A stretch of 64,000 nucleotides of DNA. It comes from Desulfurococcales archaeon (GTDB lineage: Archaea > Thermoproteota > Thermoprotei_A > Sulfolobales > NBVN01). Under the pieces are notes generated by a model that was not told the DNA's origin, did not search any database, and saw only the letters and a list, made by a program, of their open reading frames with translations. A program made the position numbers and the translations under genes. Positions 61,694 through 64,000 of the stretch are shown here, in pieces. The stretch's first letter is position 1; each line of letters starts with the position of its first letter. The DNA is taken from the NCBI GenBank assembly GCA_015523295.1, contig WAKQ01000014.1, forward strand, positions 1 to 64,000. Reading direction: 5' to 3'.

Positions 61694-63571
61694 TTGCAAA
61701 AGGAATTGAATCCGCTTAAGGCACCTGCGGGAACCAGAATAGCCCTTATGGGTAATGAAGCTATTGCGAGAGGGGCAATAGAATCGGGGACTTACGTGAT
61801 CACTGGCTATCCAGGCACCCCATCGAGTGAGGTGTTAATGACTATACATGAGTTCGGTAAGGGACTGGATCTATATGCTGAGTGGGCAGTTAATGAGAGA
61901 GTGGCCTTTGAGATTGCTTTAGGGGCAGCTATAGGCGGCGCTAGAGCATTAGTTACTATGAAGGCTCCAGGAGCTAATGTGGCATCCGATCCTATACTGT
62001 CGGCAGCATATTCAGGAGTGGATGGAGGTCTGGTCCTGCTTATAGCCGATGACCCAGGTCCAATAACTACACAGACTGAACAAGACAGCAGATGGTTTGC
62101 AGAACTCTCAAAGCTACCAATGCTCACGCCTTCTAATCCCCAAGAAGCTAAGGACTTCGTTATAGTAGCTCATGAACTTAGTGAGAAGCTTAAACTCCCC
62201 GTCATCCTTAGGACGACAACTAGGGTTAACCATACTGTAGCACCAGTAGTTACTGGTGATATTAGGCCTCCATGCAAGTACGTGAACTTCGTCAGGGATC
62301 CTCCAAGATATGTCAGGGCAGGTATGGCGTGGAATAGGGAACGGCATGCATGGCTGCTGGGGCAGTTGAGCAAAGTAGAGGAGGAACTTGCAGGATTTAG
62401 GGTAAATAGAGTAGAGGGTTCGGGAACTCGATGCGTAGTGGCTGAGGGGGTAGGTTATGAGTATGTTATTGAGGGGCTGGAGAGATTGAAGTTAAGAGAT
62501 AAGGTTAAGGTTATTAAACTAGGTCAGATCTATCCACTGCCTAAGGAGTTCCTCAGACATGCCTTAAATAGTTGTGAGAAGGTGTTGGTCGTTGAGGAAC
62601 TAGATCCTTATCTTGAAGGAAAGATCAAGGAGCTTGCTTACGAATCAGGGCTCAAACTTAAGATTGTAGGGAAAATGGAGGGCCTGCTCCCCGAAGTAGG
62701 GGAATTAGGGGTGAACCCTGTTGTCGACGCCTTGAAGAGGTTCCTTAATTTATCGTTACAGGTTGAAACATCCATTAGTCCCCTTGCAGCCCCACCACGG
62801 CCCCCGCCCTTATGCCCTTCATGCCCTCACCGTAATACTTATCTAGGGCTAATATTCGGCATTTTGAAGGCAGGGTATAGGAGAGAAGAAGTCCCGATAT
62901 TTGGGGATATCGGTTGCTACGCGCTCAGCGTTAACCCACCGCTTAATGCAATCTGGACAGAACATAGCATGGGAGCAAGTATAGGTATGGCTATGGGTCT
63001 AAAGCTGAGCGGCTTCAAGGGACCTGTTGTAGCTACGATAGGTGACTCAACATTCTTCCATGCGGGATTACCTGCTTTAGCTGAAGCCATACATAAGAGA
63101 GTGGATATGCTAGTGTTAATCCTCGACAATGAAGTAGTAGCTATGACAGGACATCAATCCACCCTCACATGGGGTAGGACTGAGATGGGTAGACCTACTA
63201 AGCCATTGAAGATAGAGGAAATAGTTAGAGGTATGGGGGCTGACAATGTGGCAATCGTTAATCCTTACGATATAGACAAGCTAGTAGCGACTGTGAAGGA
63301 ATACCTGAGGAAGCCTGGAGTTAATGTAATAATAGCGAGAGCTCCTTGTGCGCTCCACGCTGCGAGACTCTACGGCGTCCAGAAAAGATACACTGTGATT
63401 CCTGAAAAGTGTAAGGAGTGCATGGCATGCATTAAGATAACTGGATGCCCCGCCCTTTATATAGGCGAAGATCATAAGGTACACATAATGATTGAGGACT
63501 GTCTAGGTTGTGGATTGTGCGCTAAATACTGTCCTTTTGATGCGATAGTTGAGGTGAAGAGTAATGAGTGA
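61694..63571 (+). CDS. iorA: Indolepyruvate ferredoxin oxidoreductase alpha subunit
   Basis: A 625-residue subunit (647 from ATG 61628). The order is a pyruvate-oxidoreductase domain (MGNEAIARGAIESGTYVITGYPGTPSSEVL), a thiamine-diphosphate domain (GDIGCYALSVNPP; IGDSTFFHAGLPAL; LILDNEVVAMTGHQ) and two ferredoxin clusters at the C-terminus (CKECMACIKITGCP; CLGCGLCAKYCP). It oxidises indolepyruvate and other aryl pyruvates to aryl-acetyl-CoA with ferredoxin. TTG 61694 with GGTG seven bases before it gives the normal N-terminus; the first 22 codons from 61628 look untranslated. Confidence 0.94.
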   Translation: MQKELNPLKAPAGTRIALMGNEAIARGAIESGTYVITGYPGTPSSEVLMTIHEFGKGLDLYAEWAVNERVAFEIALGAAIGGARALVTMKAPGANVASDPILSAAYSGVDGGLVLLIADDPGPITTQTEQDSRWFAELSKLPMLTPSNPQEAKDFVIVAHELSEKLKLPVILRTTTRVNHTVAPVVTGDIRPPCKYVNFVRDPPRYVRAGMAWNRERHAWLLGQLSKVEEELAGFRVNRVEGSGTRCVVAEGVGYEYVIEGLERLKLRDKVKVIKLGQIYPLPKEFLRHALNSCEKVLVVEELDPYLEGKIKELAYESGLKLKIVGKMEGLLPEVGELGVNPVVDALKRFLNLSLQVETSISPLAAPPRPPPLCPSCPHRNTYLGLIFGILKAGYRREEVPIFGDIGCYALSVNPPLNAIWTEHSMGASIGMAMGLKLSGFKGPVVATIGDSTFFHAGLPALAEAIHKRVDMLVLILDNEVVAMTGHQSTLTWGRTEMGRPTKPLKIEEIVRGMGADNVAIVNPYDIDKLVATVKEYLRKPGVNVIIARAPCALHAARLYGVQKRYTVIPEKCKECMACIKITGCPALYIGEDHKVHIMIEDCLGCGLCAKYCPFDAIVEVKSNE

Positions 63572-64000
63572 GGTAGTAAATATACTTATAGCTTCAGTAG
63601 GTGGTCAAGGAGGTTTAACACTTTCAAGAGTTATAGCCTTAGCAGCGGTAGCGGATGGCAAGTCTGTGAGAACTGGTGAAACTTTAGGAATGGCTCAAAG
63701 ATTTGGATCTGTTGTCAGTTATGTACGGGTAGGCAAAGAGGTGCATGCACCCATGTTTGGTTATGGTGAAGCCCACGCTATTCTAGGTTTAGAACTTATT
63801 GAGGTTTCGAGAAATCTGCATTACCTTAGTAATGGGGCATCTCTCTTCACTGCTGACGAGTTAAAGCCTCCAATCAGTTCGTCACTAGGTATAGCTGATA
63901 ACCCTAGGAAGGCTGACTTAATAAAGGAAATATGTAGTAAAGCTAGAAAAGTGAAAGGCAAGGTCTACGTAGTCTCAGCTAAGGAATTAGCTGCTAAGTT
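63564..64000 (+). CDS. iorB: Indolepyruvate ferredoxin oxidoreductase beta subunit, 5' part
   Basis: An open frame from ATG 63564 to the window end, 145 codons with no stop. It shows the gamma-domain pattern of 2-oxoacid oxidoreductases: ILIASVGGQGGLTLSRVIALAA (residues 7-28), then TGETLGMAQRFGSVVSYVRVG. It overlaps the iorA stop by eight bases. The remainder lies beyond the window. Confidence 0.93.
   Translation, partial: MSEVVNILIASVGGQGGLTLSRVIALAAVADGKSVRTGETLGMAQRFGSVVSYVRVGKEVHAPMFGYGEAHAILGLELIEVSRNLHYLSNGASLFTADELKPPISSSLGIADNPRKADLIKEICSKARKVKGKVYVVSAKELAAK

Overview
The window is a gene-dense stretch of an archaeal chromosome, almost certainly a (hyper)thermophilic crenarchaeote (Thermoproteota). 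Evidence seen directly: an exosome/proteasome superoperon in crenarchaeal order, archaeal EF-2, Hel308, HerA-NurA, a helicase-less XPF nuclease, short A/T-rich boxes about 25 bases upstream of leaderless or near-leaderless genes, many GTG/TTG starts and strong GGTG-type ribosome binding sites. Order-level placement cannot be decided from the sequence alone.

Layout. 1-4450: tail of a GNAT acetyltransferase, an eroded metallophosphoesterase, a CitG-like gene, a phosphoribosyltransferase-type regulator, small unknowns and an endonuclease IV-like protein. 4588-7221: a membrane-anchored SDH-type serine protease, then a 1.37 kb gene-poor stretch. That stretch holds two separate halves of the initiator tRNA on opposite strands, with remnants of a LAGLIDADG homing-endonuclease gene between them. 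7222-14695: one long operon psmA-SBDS-rrp4-rrp41-rrp42-L37Ae-Brix-Pcc1-prefoldin beta-DUF3194-DHH-XPF, covering protein turnover, RNA decay, ribosome assembly, tRNA t6A modification and DNA repair. 14771-21934: EF-2, a sugar-nucleotide epimerase, a RecJ/Cdc45-like protein, a K+-independent-type membrane pyrophosphatase and a corrinoid adenosyltransferase. 22004-31391: DUF2283, a tiny twin-CX3CX3C protein, S-adenosylhomocysteinase, a nitrilase-family amidase, a PMT glycosyltransferase, PPDK, Lrp, a glutamine synthetase-family enzyme and a tRNA-binding OB protein. 31440-45117: a thiolase/DUF35/degenerate HMG-CoA-synthase operon, a flippase-like membrane protein, MoaB, a PhoU/TrkA-C protein, PheST, Hel308 and a B12-type radical SAM protein. 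45095-53417: a Cas4-like nuclease, a PHP phosphoesterase and an ADP-forming acyl-CoA synthetase alpha subunit, then a four-gene dye-linked proline-dehydrogenase-like cluster, MoeA and SurE. 53535-64000: NurA-HerA, GlmS plus a GlmU-like protein, a phosphoribosyltransferase, a second ADP-forming acyl-CoA synthetase alpha subunit, and indolepyruvate ferredoxin oxidoreductase (iorA, and iorB cut by the window end).

The standout is the split initiator tRNA. The 5' exon (31 nt, minus strand, 7022 to 6992) and the 3' exon with CAU anticodon and encoded CCA (46 nt, plus strand, 5909 to 5954) join at position 30/31 into a full 77-nt initiator tRNA with A1:U72 and three G:C pairs in the anticodon stem. 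The trailer of one half and the leader of the other can form 17 base pairs plus a 4-bp CGCG helix flanked by two 3-nt bulges, the bulge-helix-bulge substrate of archaeal tRNA splicing endonuclease. Other notable items are a 47-nt exact duplication shared by the adjacent Brix and Pcc1 genes, a GlmS whose essential cysteine is not the residue after the start codon, and several enzyme-family members that have lost their catalytic motifs.
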